DNA from: Betaproteobacteria bacterium
GTDB lineage: Bacteria; Pseudomonadota; Gammaproteobacteria; Burkholderiales; Burkholderiaceae_C
Assembly (NCBI GenBank): GCA_016868355.1
Contig: VGHB01000001.1
Location: 1-64,000 of the forward strand
Direction of reading: 5' to 3'
DNA: 64,000 bases
Shown: piece after piece, positions 48,141 through 58,345 of the stretch
Position numbering within the stretch: the stretch's first letter is position 1
Layout: each line of letters starts with the position of its first letter
Translations under genes and position numbers: made by a program
The notes under the pieces: generated by a model
Told to the model about the DNA's origin: nothing
The model's input: the letters and a program-made list of their open reading frames with translations, nothing else
Databases searched by the model: none

Positions 48141-48743
48141 GTGGACATTGATCAACAGGACATCACGGGGCTTATCCTGGCCGGGGGCCGTGGCAGCCGC
48201 ATGGGCGGCATCGACAAAGGCCTGCAGAACTTTCTAGGCTCGCCCTTGGCACTTCATGCTGTCATTAGGCTGGGCGGACAAGTGGGCCAGCTGATGGTCA
48301 ACGCTAACCGCAATCTGGGTGCATATGAGGCCCTGGAGGTGCCGGTTTGGCCCGACAGCACGCCCGACTTCGCCGGACCCTTGGCCGGCATGCTCACCGG
48401 CTTGGAGCATTGCGAGACACCATGGCTGGTCACCGTCCCCTGCGATGCGCCGCTCTTCCCCCTGGACTTAGTGCAGCGCCTGGCTGCAGCCGCGTCTGCG
48501 CAGAATGCCGAGATCGCCATGGCCTGCGCCCCAGAATCCACCGGTGAAGCCCCACGCCCGCAGCCGGTGTTTTGTCTGATGCGCATGGAGCTTTCTGAAA
48601 GCCTGGCTGCCTTCCTGCAGGCCGGCGGCCGCAAGATCGACCAATGGACGGCTACGAGGCGCACCGTCCTGGTTGATTTTGAGGATGGCCAAGCCTTCCG
48701 CAATGCCAATACGCTTGACGAGTTGCACCGCCTGACAGCCTGA
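48141..48743 (+). CDS. mobA: Molybdenum cofactor guanylyltransferase
   Basis: MobA attaches GMP to molybdopterin to make the MGD cofactor used by DMSO-reductase-family enzymes. The 200-residue protein has the nucleotidyltransferase loop [18 protein letters not shown] and [11 protein letters not shown] with the metal-binding Asp. The start is a GTG 4 bp after the moaA stop codon. Its presence implies that the organism has MGD-type molybdoenzymes such as a nitrate reductase or formate dehydrogenase, none of which is in the window. Confidence 0.93.
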   Translation: MDIDQQDITGLILAGGRGSRMGGIDKGLQNFLGSPLALHAVIRLGGQVGQLMVNANRNLGAYEALEVPVWPDSTPDFAGPLAGMLTGLEHCETPWLVTVPCDAPLFPLDLVQRLAAAASAQNAEIAMACAPESTGEAPRPQPVFCLMRMELSESLAAFLQAGGRKIDQWTATRRTVLVDFEDGQAFRNANTLDELHRLTA

Positions 48744-48804
48744 GCCACCAGCCCGCATGCCAGCACCAGCTGTGCGGCCGCACCCCCCTGGCCCGCAGAT
48801 CCGC

Positions 48805-50097
48805 ATGAATCCCACACCCTCTGCCCTCCCCAGCCTCCAGGACATTGCCCAGCGTTTGGCCGGCTACGATCCCACGGCCTTGCCCGTGGCTCAGGCTCAG
48901 GCCTTCATCGCCCAACTGGCGGGCGCTGTTCAAGGTGTCGAGTACTTGGCGCTGCGCAGCGCCCTCGGCCGGGTATTGGCCGAACCTATCTTGTCGCCGC
49001 TGAACGTCCCCGCGCACGACAACTCCGCTATGGATGGCTATGCGCTGCGTGGGCAAGACCTGCGCAGTGATGCGGTGACCGAGCTGCGAGTAGCGGGCAA
49101 AGGCTTGGCGGGTCTGCAGTTCGAAGGGTCCGTGATCGCCGGCGAATGTGTGCGCATCACCACTGGGGCGGTGATGCCCGATGGTCTGGACACGGTGGTG
49201 CCACAGGAACTGGTTAGCCTAACCGATGGTCGCGTGCGTATCGAGCCCGGGGCGGTAAAGCCTGGAGACAACCGTAGGCTCGCAGGTGAGGACCTGGCTA
49301 AAGGCGCGGTCGCTCTGCCCCAGGGCCGCTTGATCACGCCCTCCGATCTGGGCGTGGCGGCCTCCCTGGGCCGTGCGGAGTTACCGGTTCGACGTCGCTT
49401 GCGGGTGGCCTTCTTTTCCACCGGTGATGAACTGCGTTCGTTAGGACAGGCCCTCGATGAAGGTTGCGTGTACGACAGTAACCGCTACACCATCTGGGGC
49501 ATGCTGCAGCGTCTGGGTTTTATCGACCTCATTGACATGGGCGTGGTAGGCGACAACGCCTCCGACCTGGAGTCGGCGTTCAAACAGGCCTCAATCTGTG
49601 CCGACGCCATCATCACCTCCGGCGGGGTCAGCGTGGGTGAAGCTGACCACACCAAGCAGGTGATGGCGGCCTTGGGCGATGTGACTTTCTGGCGCATTGC
49701 CATGCGGCCGGGCAGGCCCATGGCCATCGGTCGATTGCAGGGCGGTCCACTGCTGTTTGGGCTACCGGGTAACCCGGTTGCGGTCATGATCACCTTCTAT
49801 GCTCTTGTTCGAGGCGCCCTGATGCAAATGGCGGGTGTACAGGGCTTGCCTCCCACCCTGCTCAAGGCCAGATGCCAGACCCCTTTGCGCAAGAGGCCGG
49901 GGCGTACCGAGTATCAGCGTGGCATCGTCACATACGGCGCAGACGGCTTCTGGGAGGTCCGCATCACGGGTGCGCAAGGTTCAGGCATTCTCAGCAGCAT
50001 GAGTGCAGCCAATGGATTGGTGCTCCTGCCGCATGATAGCGGCTCAGTGCAGGCCGGGGACTGGGTGGACGTGTGGCCCTTTGACGGCCTCATCTAG
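48805..50097 (+). CDS. moeA: Molybdopterin molybdenumtransferase, second copy
   Basis: A 430-residue MoeA paralogue of the copy at 34905-36182. It has [58 protein letters not shown] and the loop [15 protein letters not shown]. Its N-terminus has an extra 40 residues ([17 protein letters not shown]) absent from the first copy. It is placed with moaA and mobA, so this copy may serve the MGD branch, while the other sits with moaD and moaE; that division is inferred only. It meets rnhA tail to tail with a 4-bp overlap. Confidence 0.94.
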   Translation: MNPTPSALPSLQDIAQRLAGYDPTALPVAQAQAFIAQLAGAVQGVEYLALRSALGRVLAEPILSPLNVPAHDNSAMDGYALRGQDLRSDAVTELRVAGKGLAGLQFEGSVIAGECVRITTGAVMPDGLDTVVPQELVSLTDGRVRIEPGAVKPGDNRRLAGEDLAKGAVALPQGRLITPSDLGVAASLGRAELPVRRRLRVAFFSTGDELRSLGQALDEGCVYDSNRYTIWGMLQRLGFIDLIDMGVVGDNASDLESAFKQASICADAIITSGGVSVGEADHTKQVMAALGDVTFWRIAMRPGRPMAIGRLQGGPLLFGLPGNPVAVMITFYALVRGALMQMAGVQGLPPTLLKARCQTPLRKRPGRTEYQRGIVTYGADGFWEVRITGAQGSGILSSMSAANGLVLLPHDSGSVQAGDWVDVWPFDGLI

Positions 50098-50540
50098 GCC
50101 CCATCAGCCTTGGCTACACCCCGGTTGGCCAATTCGTCGGCACGCTCATTGCCCACATCGCCATTGTGGCCCTTGACCCAGTGCCAACTCACCTGATGAG
50201 CAGCGGCCAATGCATCCAGCCGCTGCCACAGGTCGATATTCTTGACGGGCTTGCGGTCAGCCGTCTTCCAGCCTCGCGCCTTCCATCCCAGGATCCACGA
50301 GGTGATACCTTGGCGCACATATTGGCTGTCGGTGTAGATCTCCACCGCACAGGGACGTTTAAGAAAGGATAGCGCCTGGATCACAGCGGTCAGCTCCATC
50401 CGGTTGTTAGTTGTGCTGGGCTCACCACCGAACAATTCACGCTCGTGGGAGCCATAGCGCAGCCAAGCGCCCCAACCGCCTTGTCCCGGATTGCCCTTGC
50501 AGGCGCCGTCCGTGTAGATCAACACACGCTCGCGGCTCAT
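50094..50540 (-). CDS. rnhA: Ribonuclease HI
   Basis: Cleaves RNA in RNA-DNA hybrids. The 148-residue protein has the four catalytic acids in [29 protein letters not shown] and NERADELAN, and [10 protein letters not shown] supplies the catalytic His. The ATG at 50540 lies one base after the stop codon of the upstream methyltransferase gene and gives the standard N-terminus; an ATG at 50552 is an alternative. Confidence 0.96.
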   Translation of the reverse strand: MSRERVLIYTDGACKGNPGQGGWGAWLRYGSHERELFGGEPSTTNNRMELTAVIQALSFLKRPCAVEIYTDSQYVRQGITSWILGWKARGWKTADRKPVKNIDLWQRLDALAAAHQVSWHWVKGHNGDVGNERADELANRGVAKADGA

Positions 50541-50541
50541 G

Positions 50542-51375
50542 TCATCGCCCATTGGTATCGGATGGGCGGCGGGATACCGGCTCCGGCGCAGCCGACAAGG
50601 CTTGGGGGCTGCTGCCGATCAGGGGGTGATGCCGCTGTGTGACCACGGTTTGTGAGGTCGATCGAGTTCCTTTGGCCTGCCGGCTCAGTCCCAACAGCCG
50701 CATACCCCGAACCCGCTTGACTGCCATGACGGCATACAAGCCACCCAAAACGGGCCACCAACGGTCCCCCAGGGGTTCCATCCACGCCAGCCGTTGCAGC
50801 CAGGCCTGATGACCCATGGGTGGGGTGTAACAACCAAAGCGGCCACCCTCCACCTCAAAGCTCAGCAGATGTAGCCAATCTCGAAGGCGCCAATAGCCCA
50901 CCCAATCTTGAACGTTGGCCAGAACCGAAGGCAGTGCCCCTTCGGTGTGACGCCCTGAAAGACGACGGGCACGACCGGCCATACCCCAAAGGCTTGCTGG
51001 GTTGAAGCCGGTGACCAGCAAGCGCCCCTCGGGCCTCAAGACCCGCTCGGCCTCACGCAGGGTTTGATGAGCATCCACGCTGGCCTCCAGCGTGTGCGGC
51101 ATCACCACGAGGTCCAAGCTGTTGCTTTCAAACGGTAGCGCATGAAATTCAGCGCACACCACCGGCAAGGGGGTGTGCAGCAGGGGCTCCAAACCTGGGG
51201 TCTGCTCACTCGACGGTAAGGAGGTCACGCCGTCCAGAGCCTGCGGACTCAGGAGCCAACGGTGGGGCATGCGGTTGTGGCGCAGTCCCTGAAGCTGTGG
51301 CATGCCCAGCTGCAGGGCGTGGTAGCCAAACACATCGGCCACCCATTGGTCTATCTGCAGCTGCTGCCAGGCCAT
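50542..51375 (-). CDS. SAM-dependent methyltransferase-like protein upstream of rnhA
   Basis: A 277-residue protein related to class I (UbiE-type) methyltransferases. [54 protein letters not shown] matches motifs post-I to III. However, the glycine-rich SAM-binding motif I is not recognisable in the N-terminal part, so cofactor binding is uncertain. The ATG at 51375 is chosen because longer frames (to 51465) would run into the gloB promoter. The gene is located upstream of rnhA and opposite gloB, an arrangement common in Burkholderiales. Confidence 0.75.
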   Translation of the reverse strand: MAWQQLQIDQWVADVFGYHALQLGMPQLQGLRHNRMPHRWLLSPQALDGVTSLPSSEQTPGLEPLLHTPLPVVCAEFHALPFESNSLDLVVMPHTLEASVDAHQTLREAERVLRPEGRLLVTGFNPASLWGMAGRARRLSGRHTEGALPSVLANVQDWVGYWRLRDWLHLLSFEVEGGRFGCYTPPMGHQAWLQRLAWMEPLGDRWWPVLGGLYAVMAVKRVRGMRLLGLSRQAKGTRSTSQTVVTQRHHPLIGSSPQALSAAPEPVSRRPSDTNGR

Positions 51376-51434
51376 GGCGTGCGCTCCTGCAGCGCACGTC
51401 GACCAATGATGGTCGGCGCTGCAGGTCGCATTCT

Positions 51435-51440
51435 TATAAT
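51435..51440 (+). promoter_or_regulatory. -10 box upstream of gloB
   Basis: A perfect TATAAT lies 28 bp before the gloB start codon. The -35 region is poor. The box falls in the divergent gap between the methyltransferase gene and gloB and argues for the shorter methyltransferase start. Confidence 0.45.
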
Positions 51441-51468
51441 CGGGCGTATCGTTGACGTCCATCACTTC

Positions 51469-52239
51469 ATGATCGAGCTACTTAGCCTACCCGCATTCAC
51501 CGACAACTACATCTGGATGGTGCACAACGGCCATGAGGCAGTGGTTGTGGACCCGGGCGATGCCGAGGTGGTGCAACGGGCATTGCGTGCGCGGAAACTG
51601 TCGCTGTCTGCAATTCTAGTGACACATCACCACCCCGACCACACCGGCGGCGTGCAGGACCTTCGCGACGTGCTGCTAGGCCAGGTGTACGCCCCTGCGC
51701 GTGAGCGCACGCCAGAGCCCCACGTGGCCGTGCAGGAGGGCATGACGCTTCAGCTTCTGGGGCAAACGATCAGGGTGTGGGACGTACCGGGTCATACCTT
51801 GGGCCATATTGCCTTTTTAATGGAACCCGAGGGACAAGACCCCATCTTATTTTGCGGGGACACCTTATTTTCTGGTGGATGCGGGCGGCTGTTTGAGGGC
51901 ACGCCAGCCCAAATGCATGCCTCGCTGACCACGCTGGCTCAGCTGCCTGGCCGTACCCGGGTGTGCTGTGCCCATGAATACACCGTCGCCAACCTACGAT
52001 TTGCCAGCTTGGTAGAGCCCCATAATCCAGCCCTTCAGGCCTACCAATCCCGCTGCGCTGAGCTGCGCCAGAGAGGCCAACCCACCCTGCCCTCGACCAT
52101 CGCGACAGAGCGCCGCATCAACCCTTTCCTTCGTTGCCAAGAGCCCGAAGTTCGCACCAGCGCACGGGCGCAGGGCGCAACTGGAGACGATCCCGTGGCG
52201 GTGCTGGCTGCGCTGCGCGCCTGGAAGAACCGCGCATGA
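51469..52239 (+). CDS. gloB: Hydroxyacylglutathione hydrolase (glyoxalase II)
   Basis: A metallo-beta-lactamase-fold hydrolase that splits S-lactoylglutathione in methylglyoxal detoxification. The 256-residue protein has THHHPDHTGG with the two-metal site, PGHTLGHIAFL, FCGDTLFSGGCGRLFEGT and CAHEYTVANLRFA, and the C-terminal glutathione-binding domain typical of GloB. The ATG at 51469 starts exactly at the family N-terminus (MIELLSLPAFTDNY). It overlaps mltD by 4 bp (ATGA). Confidence 0.96.
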   Translation: MIELLSLPAFTDNYIWMVHNGHEAVVVDPGDAEVVQRALRARKLSLSAILVTHHHPDHTGGVQDLRDVLLGQVYAPARERTPEPHVAVQEGMTLQLLGQTIRVWDVPGHTLGHIAFLMEPEGQDPILFCGDTLFSGGCGRLFEGTPAQMHASLTTLAQLPGRTRVCCAHEYTVANLRFASLVEPHNPALQAYQSRCAELRQRGQPTLPSTIATERRINPFLRCQEPEVRTSARAQGATGDDPVAVLAALRAWKNRA

Positions 52240-53786
52240 GCAACCACGTTACGCGCAGGCTTTGCCTGCTCATGGTGCTCTGCACGAGCCTCTTGTCTGG
52301 CTGCGCGGTAATCCCCAGTTCGCTGGGGGGCGAGGGCTTCAACGAGCCCCCAGCTCCTGCGCCGGCAGTCGCTGCAGACACCATATTTAGCCAAGCTGTA
52401 ACGCCAAGCGCACCACCTGCTGCGGCAGCGAATCAGCACTCTGCGGGCGTAGCCGCGGCAGGCGCTGCTCTACCTGGAGCGGCCGCACAGCCCCACGCCG
52501 ATCGCGCGGGGCTGGACAGCCTGAACCCAGATCAAGCCCTTCATTCCGTCCCGCCGGAGGCTAAGCGCGATCTCTGGCAGCGTATCCGCGGGGGCTACGG
52601 CCTATCTGATCTGCAGAATCCGCAACTTGTCAGGAGCACCGAGCAGTGGTATGCGGCACGTCCGGACTATGTGCACCGGATGACCGCTCGAGGCGCTCGC
52701 TACCTGTTTCACATTGTTGAGGAAGTGGAGCGTCGGAAACTACCCACCGAGTTGGCGCTGCTGCCCTTCATCGAAAGCGCCTTCAACCCACAGGCCTTGA
52801 GCACGGCCAAAGCTTCGGGAATTTGGCAGTTTATGCCTGCAACCGGCCGCGACTTCTCGCTCAAGCAAAACGCGTTTCGGGATGACCGGCGGGGTGTCTT
52901 GACCTCAACAAGAGCGGCGTTGGATTACCTCACGCGGCTGCACGCACAGTTTGGAGATTGGCATTTAGCCTTGGCTGCTTACAACTGGGGTGAAGGCAAT
53001 GTGCAGCGTGCCATTATGCGTAACCAGCGAGCCGGCTTGCCCACGGGCTACGAAAGCCTGCGCATGCCCGATGAGACACGGCGATATGTGCCCAAGCTCT
53101 TGGCAGTCAAGAACATCGTCACCCAGCCCGAAGCTTTCGGACTGTCGCTGCCGCCCCTGGAGAACCATCCATACTTTCTTACGGTGCCTATTGAACGGGA
53201 CATCGATGTGGCCGTGGCAGCGAGTTTGGCGGGCATGAGCGAGGCCGATTTCGCAGACCTTAACCCTGAGCACAACCGTCCGGTAATCCTGGCTGCAGGG
53301 ACGCCGCAGGTCTTGCTGCCCTATCACAACGCCGAGCGCTTCCGGTCGGCAATCGAGCACCACAAGGGATCTTTGGCCTCTTGGACGGCCTGGGTTGCGC
53401 CCCGATCGCTGAAGACGGCCGAAGCCGCAAAGCTCACGGGCATGGGCGAGGCACGTCTGCGGGAGGTCAATCGCATCCCACGTGGAATGTTGATTCGGCA
53501 AGGATCAGTGCTGCTGGTGCCCCGCCATGACCGTCACGACCAAGATGTGAGTGAGCGACTGGCCGACAGCGGCACCCTGAACCTGCAGCGCGAAGGAGCC
53601 GCTAAAGCCAAAGCTGGCAAGCCAAACACATCACCGGCTAAGCCCGAGACAGCCGCTGCCAAGCCCGGCGGGACTACAAATAAGGGAACTGCGCAGCTCA
53701 GTGGCGCCGCCGCGGCCCCAACAGCCACGGCAAGAGACAAGCGCACTCAAGTCGCCACGGGCGCTGAGCCCGCCGTTCGCCGCTAG
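52236..53786 (+). CDS. mltD: Membrane-bound lytic murein transglycosylase D
   Basis: A lipoprotein that cleaves glycan strands of peptidoglycan. A lipobox, LLSGC, ends the signal peptide near residue 23. After a Pro/Ala-rich linker comes the SLT domain with the catalytic Glu in LPFIESAFNPQALSTAKASGIWQFMP and the AAYNWGEGNVQRA motif. One or two weak LysM-like segments follow (SEADFADLNPEHNRPVILAAGTPQVLLP; GEARLREVNRIPRGMLIRQGSVLLVP). The C-terminal 90 residues are Lys/Ala/Pro-rich and low in complexity. Length is 516 residues. It is translationally coupled to gloB. Confidence 0.93.
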   Translation: MSNHVTRRLCLLMVLCTSLLSGCAVIPSSLGGEGFNEPPAPAPAVAADTIFSQAVTPSAPPAAAANQHSAGVAAAGAALPGAAAQPHADRAGLDSLNPDQALHSVPPEAKRDLWQRIRGGYGLSDLQNPQLVRSTEQWYAARPDYVHRMTARGARYLFHIVEEVERRKLPTELALLPFIESAFNPQALSTAKASGIWQFMPATGRDFSLKQNAFRDDRRGVLTSTRAALDYLTRLHAQFGDWHLALAAYNWGEGNVQRAIMRNQRAGLPTGYESLRMPDETRRYVPKLLAVKNIVTQPEAFGLSLPPLENHPYFLTVPIERDIDVAVAASLAGMSEADFADLNPEHNRPVILAAGTPQVLLPYHNAERFRSAIEHHKGSLASWTAWVAPRSLKTAEAAKLTGMGEARLREVNRIPRGMLIRQGSVLLVPRHDRHDQDVSERLADSGTLNLQREGAAKAKAGKPNTSPAKPETAAAKPGGTTNKGTAQLSGAAAAPTATARDKRTQVATGAEPAVRR

Positions 53787-53813
53787 CCGAGCCGAGCTGT
53801 TGCTGACGCAAGC

Positions 53814-54404
53814 TCAGCGCCGATGCGCCAAGGCGTGTGCGATCGTGGAGAGGTCTACAAACTCCAGTTCACTGCCCACCGGAACGCCCCGTGCCAAGCG
53901 ACTGACCTTCACCGAAAGGCCCTCCAGCGCAGCACCCAGGGCGTGCGCCGTGGCTTCCCCCTCTGCGGTGAAGCTCAAAGCCAGAATTACCTCGCGTACG
54001 TCCGGCTCTCGGGCGCGCTCGATCAAGGACGCAAAGGCGATGTCGGCCGGCCCCGTTCCGCCTAAGGGACTCAAGCGCCCCATCAGCACAAAATAGCGCC
54101 CACCGTAGCCGCCTGTGCGTTCGAGTGCTGCTTGGTCGGCTGGTGTCTCCACCACACACAGCTGGCTCGAATCCCTTTGGGGATCCAAGCACAGCGCACA
54201 GACAGGGCTTTGGCTGAAGGTGTGGCAGCGAATGCAGTGGCCCACCTCCTGTGCTGCCGCGGCCAAAGCCAGCGACAGCCGCTGCGCGCCTGCACGGTCG
54301 TGCTGCAGCAAGTGAAACGCCATGCGCTGGGCTGAACGCTGCCCGACACCCGGCAAACAGCGCAGGGCATCGATTAGCGCATCCAGCCTGGGGGAGTTTG
54401 ACAC
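53814..54404 (-). CDS. recR: Recombination protein RecR
   Basis: RecR acts with RecF and RecO to load RecA at gaps. The 196-residue protein has the helix-hairpin-helix [18 protein letters not shown], the zinc finger with [16 protein letters not shown], and a Toprim domain with [24 protein letters not shown]. All four finger cysteines are present. It follows ybaB by 2 bp, and the dnaX-ybaB-recR order is standard in Proteobacteria. Confidence 0.97.
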   Translation of the reverse strand: MSNSPRLDALIDALRCLPGVGQRSAQRMAFHLLQHDRAGAQRLSLALAAAAQEVGHCIRCHTFSQSPVCALCLDPQRDSSQLCVVETPADQAALERTGGYGGRYFVLMGRLSPLGGTGPADIAFASLIERAREPDVREVILALSFTAEGEATAHALGAALEGLSVKVSRLARGVPVGSELEFVDLSTIAHALAHRR

Positions 54405-54406
54405 TA

Positions 54407-54733
54407 TCAGAAGGGCAACTTCATGCCAGGGGGCAGCGGCAATCCCGCGGTGAGCTTGCTCATCTTCTCCTGCGACAGCTGATCGGCGCGGCGCACCGCA
54501 TCATTTACGGCAGCCGCCACCAGGTCTTCAAGCATGTCCTTATCGTCGGCGAGTAGGCTCGGGTCAATGGTTACCCGCTTGACGTCGTGCTTGCAGGTCA
54601 TGACCACCTTCACCAGGCCGGCCCCCGACTGGCCCTCCACTTCCAGCAGCGCCAGCTCGTCTTGCGCACGCTTGAGGTTATCCTGCATCGCTTGGGCTTG
54701 TTTCATCAGCCCTGCGAGTTGACCTTTCATCAT
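54407..54733 (-). CDS. ybaB: YbaB/EbfC nucleoid-associated protein
   Basis: A 108-residue dimeric DNA-binding protein of the YbaB/EbfC family. It has the helical start [19 protein letters not shown], the central strand [23 protein letters not shown] and the typical Met/Pro-rich end [12 protein letters not shown]. Two ATG codons, at 54733 and 54730, are adjacent. It is encoded between dnaX and recR. Confidence 0.94.
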   Translation of the reverse strand: MMKGQLAGLMKQAQAMQDNLKRAQDELALLEVEGQSGAGLVKVVMTCKHDVKRVTIDPSLLADDKDMLEDLVAAAVNDAVRRADQLSQEKMSKLTAGLPLPPGMKLPF

Positions 54734-54794
54734 TATGTTTGGCTCCGTCAAATGGGGGAACGGGTAGGGGTACGGCTTGTGGGGTGAGTGCAGG

Positions 54795-54823
54795 CTTGAC
54801 AGTTGCAAGCGGAACCTGTCAAG
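54795..54823. repeat. Inverted repeat over the dnaX stop codon
   Basis: CTTGACAG (54795-54802) and CTGTCAAG (54816-54823) form perfect 8-bp arms around a 13-nt loop that covers the dnaX stop codon. No T tract follows, so it may be an RNA-processing or partial termination hairpin in the dnaX-ybaB mRNA. Confidence 0.5.
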
Positions 54824-56537
54824 GCGGAGGTTCCAGCGGGTGAACAGACCCAGGCACAAGTTGTGCCCCTGGGAACTGAGCCAGGAGGTCTTGCACCAAC
54901 GGGTCTTGGCGGATCATCGCTTCGGCCTGGGCCTGGCGGCGCTCGCGCCGCTGGGTCTCACGCAATGCAAGACTGTCTTGCACTTCACCCACGCTCACCT
55001 TGAGCATCCATGCTTGCCCCGTCAGTCGGTTCAAGGCATCGGATAGCTTGGCCACCAGGGCATCAGCCGCCAGCGACTCGCTGAGCACCCGCAACTGCAG
55101 CAACTGCGCGGCATCGTCTATGGCCACACATTGCGCCTGAAGCCCCAATTCGCGTGCCAGGGCGCTGATGGCGTGTGCCTGTACCAATGCCGTCATCCAA
55201 TCACACCAGCGTTGCATCGCGACCTGATGGCTCTCGGACGAAAGCACAACATCTTGGGTAGGCGAATATTGCGGCGGGGATTGCAGTGCTGCCTGCGGCC
55301 AGGCCGGCGGCGCCACTATGCCAGACGGCGCGCTCGCTGGCACGGCCGACACCGGCACCGGCGGGCAAATGTCAGCACGTGCCGGTCGTAAAGAGGTGTC
55401 CCGCAGGGGCTGTTGTGTAGCCCGCTGACCGACAGAATCTGCCGGTCCTGTGATGAAAGCGAAGTAGCGCCAGGCCACCATCAACAGCGCGGCATGCTCG
55501 TCGGGCGCCAAACCCAATTCCGGTCGGGCAGCCAAGAGCATGGCATACAGTAAGTGAACCTCCTGCGGTTGCCAGCGGGAGGCCAACTGGCGCAAAGGTT
55601 CATCCTCAGCGTTGGCGAGACTGCCCGGTAACATCTGTTCCAAAGCGATGGACTGCAGCGCCTGAGCCATTGCATCTACGCCAGCCGCAGCCGCTTGGCC
55701 GCTGTCCCGCAGCTTCTGCAGGGCCTTCACCACGGCGGCTGAATCGCGCACGCTCAAGGCCTGCAAACAGCCTGCTGCGAGGTTCTCATCGACTACGCCC
55801 ATCATGGCGCGCACCCCAGCAGCTTCCAGTCGGCCTTGGCCATAGGCGAGTGCCTGGTCGGTCAGGGAAAGGGCGTCCCGCATCGAACCGCGGGCAGCAC
55901 GCCCCAGCAAGCAGAGCGCGGCTGCCTCGTACGGCACACCCTCTGCGTCAAGCACTTGGGCCAGGTGCTCCTGCACCGTTTCCGGGGTCATGGGCCGCAG
56001 ATTGAACTGCAGGCAGCGGCTGAGCACGGTTGGTAACATCTTCTCTGGGTCGGTGGTCGCCAGCACGAACTTCAGATAGTCCGGCGGCTCCTCCAGGGTC
56101 TTGAGCAAGGCGTTGAAGGCGTCTTTGGTGAGTTGGTGCGCCTCGTCGATCATGAAGACCTTGAAGCGGCCCACCGTCGGCTTGTAGGCGGCGCGCTCCA
56201 GGAGGTCTCGGACCTCATCAATGCTGCGATTGCTGGCCGCATCAAGCTCGACATAGTCAACGTAACGGTCGGCATCAATCTCGAGGCATGCACTGCAGCG
56301 ACCACAGGGCTGGGCCGTCACGCCACCGCGGCCATCTTCTCCGGTGCAGTTCAGGCTCTTGGCCAAAATCCGAGACACAGTGGTTTTGCCAATACCTCGT
56401 GTGCCGGTAAACAAGTACGCGTGGTGCAGTCGGCCAGAGGAAAGGGCTGAGCTCAGTGCCCGGACCACAGCCTCCTGCCCGACCATTTGGTCAAAAGTGC
56501 GGGGCCGGTACTTTCGAGCAAGCACAACGTAGGACAT
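54819..56537 (-). CDS. dnaX: DNA polymerase III subunits tau/gamma
   Basis: The clamp-loader ATPase. The 572-residue protein has Walker [10 protein letters not shown], zinc-binding cysteines in [11 protein letters not shown], Walker [11 protein letters not shown], and the sensor motif ATTDPEKML. Domains IV and V, following a Pro/Ala-rich linker at about 370-430, are shorter than in E. coli tau. I saw no A-rich slippery heptamer of the kind that makes gamma by frameshifting. The ATG at 56537 is preferred to a GTG just upstream. Confidence 0.95.
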   Translation of the reverse strand: MSYVVLARKYRPRTFDQMVGQEAVVRALSSALSSGRLHHAYLFTGTRGIGKTTVSRILAKSLNCTGEDGRGGVTAQPCGRCSACLEIDADRYVDYVELDAASNRSIDEVRDLLERAAYKPTVGRFKVFMIDEAHQLTKDAFNALLKTLEEPPDYLKFVLATTDPEKMLPTVLSRCLQFNLRPMTPETVQEHLAQVLDAEGVPYEAAALCLLGRAARGSMRDALSLTDQALAYGQGRLEAAGVRAMMGVVDENLAAGCLQALSVRDSAAVVKALQKLRDSGQAAAAGVDAMAQALQSIALEQMLPGSLANAEDEPLRQLASRWQPQEVHLLYAMLLAARPELGLAPDEHAALLMVAWRYFAFITGPADSVGQRATQQPLRDTSLRPARADICPPVPVSAVPASAPSGIVAPPAWPQAALQSPPQYSPTQDVVLSSESHQVAMQRWCDWMTALVQAHAISALARELGLQAQCVAIDDAAQLLQLRVLSESLAADALVAKLSDALNRLTGQAWMLKVSVGEVQDSLALRETQRRERRQAQAEAMIRQDPLVQDLLAQFPGAQLVPGSVHPLEPPP

Positions 56538-56620
56538 CACGGGATTCTAGTTGGCGGTGCCGGATAATTCGCCGCGCGACCCAAGCCCGTCAATTCTTCG
56601 CAGCCTTTGACTTCCCCGCC

Positions 56621-57748
56621 GTGTCCACATCTCCGACCTCCTCCGCTCACGCGCCGTTGACTTATGAACAGTCTGGCGTCAAGTACGACCTGATTGACCC
56701 GTTGAAAGTAGCGGCACAGCGTGCAGCAGCAGCCACGGCCGGCCACCTTCTGGGCCATGGCTTTTGCGAAGTGGGTGCTTCCCGCGGTGAGTCGGCTTTT
56801 GTGGTCGATGTGGGCCCCTTCTACTTGGCCAGCATCGTGGAGTGCCTGGGCTCCAAAGCACTGGTGGCTGACGAGATGCAGCGCCTGACCGGTCGCATAT
56901 GGTACGAGGGCATTGCGCAAGACACCATCGCGATGGCCGTCAATGACCTCATTACCGTGGGAGCCACCCCGCTGGTGGTACAGGCCTACTGGGCTGCAGG
57001 CGGCAGCCCGTGGTTCTCCGATGGCCCACGGGCGAAGGCCCTGGTTGAGGGATGGAAGCGGGCATGCGACCGTTGCGGCGTGACCTGGGGCGGCGGTGAA
57101 ACGCCAGCCTTGGCGGGTATCGTGGAAAACGACCGAATCGACCTGGCCGCGTCGTGCACCGGGATCGTCCAGCCCAAGAGCCGGCTCAGCCTCGGTGATC
57201 GCCTCGAGCCTGGAGACGCGATCGTCTTGCTTGCCTCGAGCGGCATCCACGCCAACGGCCTGACTTTGGCGCGGACCCTGGCGCAGCGGCTGCCGCAGGG
57301 GTATCTAACGCCGCTGGAAGACGGACTGACCTATGGTGAGGGGTTGCTGGCTCCGACAGTGCTCTATTCGCCGGTCAGCGAAGCCTTGGCCAGGGCGGAG
57401 ATTCAGCCCCACTATTGCGTAAATGTGACCGGGCACGGCTGGCGTAAACTGCTGCGCCACCCTGCAGCATTGACTTACCGTGTGCACATGGTCCCACCCG
57501 TGCCCCCCGTGCTTCGGTTCATCCAAGAACGCGCCGGCCTGGACATCCAAGAGGCCTATTCCACCCTAAACATGGGCGCGGGGTTTGCCTACTTTGTGGC
57601 CGCAGAGGATGCGCAGAGCACGGTCGAAGTGGCCCGCGCCTGCGGGGTACAAGCCTGGGCGGCCGGGGCCGTCGAGGCGGGTCCGAAACAACTGTTGATT
57701 GAACCGTTGGGCCTGCGCTACAGCGCCGATGATCTTCAACTCCGCTGA
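56621..57748 (+). CDS. PurM-like (AIR synthase related) protein
   Basis: A 375-residue protein with the two-domain PurM/ThiL/SelD superfamily layout. The N-terminus LTYEQSGVKYDLIDPLK recalls phosphoribosylaminoimidazole synthetase (PurM), and MAVNDLITVGATPLVVQAYWA, WGGGETPALAGIV, LASSGIHANGL and NVTGHGWRKLL follow PurM motifs. It lacks the usual GTDGVGTK loop (here VVDVGPF), and the C-terminal half is divergent. It is either an unusual AIR synthase or a paralogue with another substrate. The GTG at 56621 is the best start, as no ATG lies nearby. It diverges from dnaX. Confidence 0.75.
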   Translation: MSTSPTSSAHAPLTYEQSGVKYDLIDPLKVAAQRAAAATAGHLLGHGFCEVGASRGESAFVVDVGPFYLASIVECLGSKALVADEMQRLTGRIWYEGIAQDTIAMAVNDLITVGATPLVVQAYWAAGGSPWFSDGPRAKALVEGWKRACDRCGVTWGGGETPALAGIVENDRIDLAASCTGIVQPKSRLSLGDRLEPGDAIVLLASSGIHANGLTLARTLAQRLPQGYLTPLEDGLTYGEGLLAPTVLYSPVSEALARAEIQPHYCVNVTGHGWRKLLRHPAALTYRVHMVPPVPPVLRFIQERAGLDIQEAYSTLNMGAGFAYFVAAEDAQSTVEVARACGVQAWAAGAVEAGPKQLLIEPLGLRYSADDLQLR

Positions 57749-57792
57749 TCCGGGTCTATCCCTCACGACCTGCGGCCGCGGGGCCCTGCCCC

Positions 57793-57798
57793 TACAAT
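57793..57798 (+). promoter_or_regulatory. -10 box of the 4.5S RNA gene
   Basis: TACAAT lies 6-8 bp before the predicted 5' end of the SRP RNA. No clear -35 box is seen at normal spacing. Confidence 0.45.
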
Positions 57799-57804
57799 CT
57801 AGTG

Positions 57805-57900
57805 TGACGGGCCTCCTCGCATGGGAACACGGCCAATCGGGTCAGGTGGGGAACCAAGCAGCCCTAACCGGCGAACCCAGTGCCGGGGTCAGGCTCGTCA
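57805..57900 (+). ncRNA. ffs: Signal recognition particle 4.5S RNA
   Basis: The segment folds as a single long hairpin. ACGGGCCT at 57807-57814 pairs with AGGCTCGT at 57891-57898. The apical domain has GTCAGGTGG-GGAA-CCAAGCAGCC, the SRP RNA signature that binds Ffh: a GGAA tetraloop and the symmetric GTCAG/AGCAG loop. In E. coli the pairs closing the tetraloop are TCC/GGA; here they are TGG/CCA, a compensatory change that supports the fold. Length near 96 nt fits the short bacterial form. It sits between the PurM-like gene and trxA. Confidence 0.88.
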
Positions 57901-58015
57901 CCCGTCAAGGGCATGGGGCTGTAATCGCGAGGCGGCTACTGCCTAGTGCACTCCCGGGGCGTGCAACACACAGAGTGGGTGATGACCTTCCGATCCATTG
58001 GATTCACTTCGGAAC

Positions 58016-58345
58016 ATGAGCAGCGAACTGATCAAACATATCTCCGACGCCTCCTTTGAGGGCGATGTGCTCCAGGCCTCCACCCCTGTGTTGGTTGACT
58101 ACTGGGCCGAGTGGTGTGGGCCCTGCAAGATGATCGCCCCCATCCTGGACGACATTGCCAAAGATTACGACGGCCGCCTGCAGGTCGCGAAGATGAACGT
58201 GGACGAAAACCGCGATGTGCCGGCAAAGTTTGGTATCCGCGGTATCCCCACCCTGATGATCTTCAAGGGTGGCCAGCTGGCGGCGACCAAGGTTGGAGCC
58301 TTGTCTAAGGCGCAACTCGCCGCCTTCGTCGACGAACATCTATAA
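58016..58345 (+). CDS. trxA: Thioredoxin
   Basis: A 109-residue cytoplasmic disulfide reductase. The active site is WAEWCGPCK, and the conserved cis-Pro is in [13 protein letters not shown]. It starts [20 protein letters not shown] standard trxA-rho pairing follows, separated by a 235-bp leader of rho. Confidence 0.96.
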   Translation: MSSELIKHISDASFEGDVLQASTPVLVDYWAEWCGPCKMIAPILDDIAKDYDGRLQVAKMNVDENRDVPAKFGIRGIPTLMIFKGGQLAATKVGALSKAQLAAFVDEHL

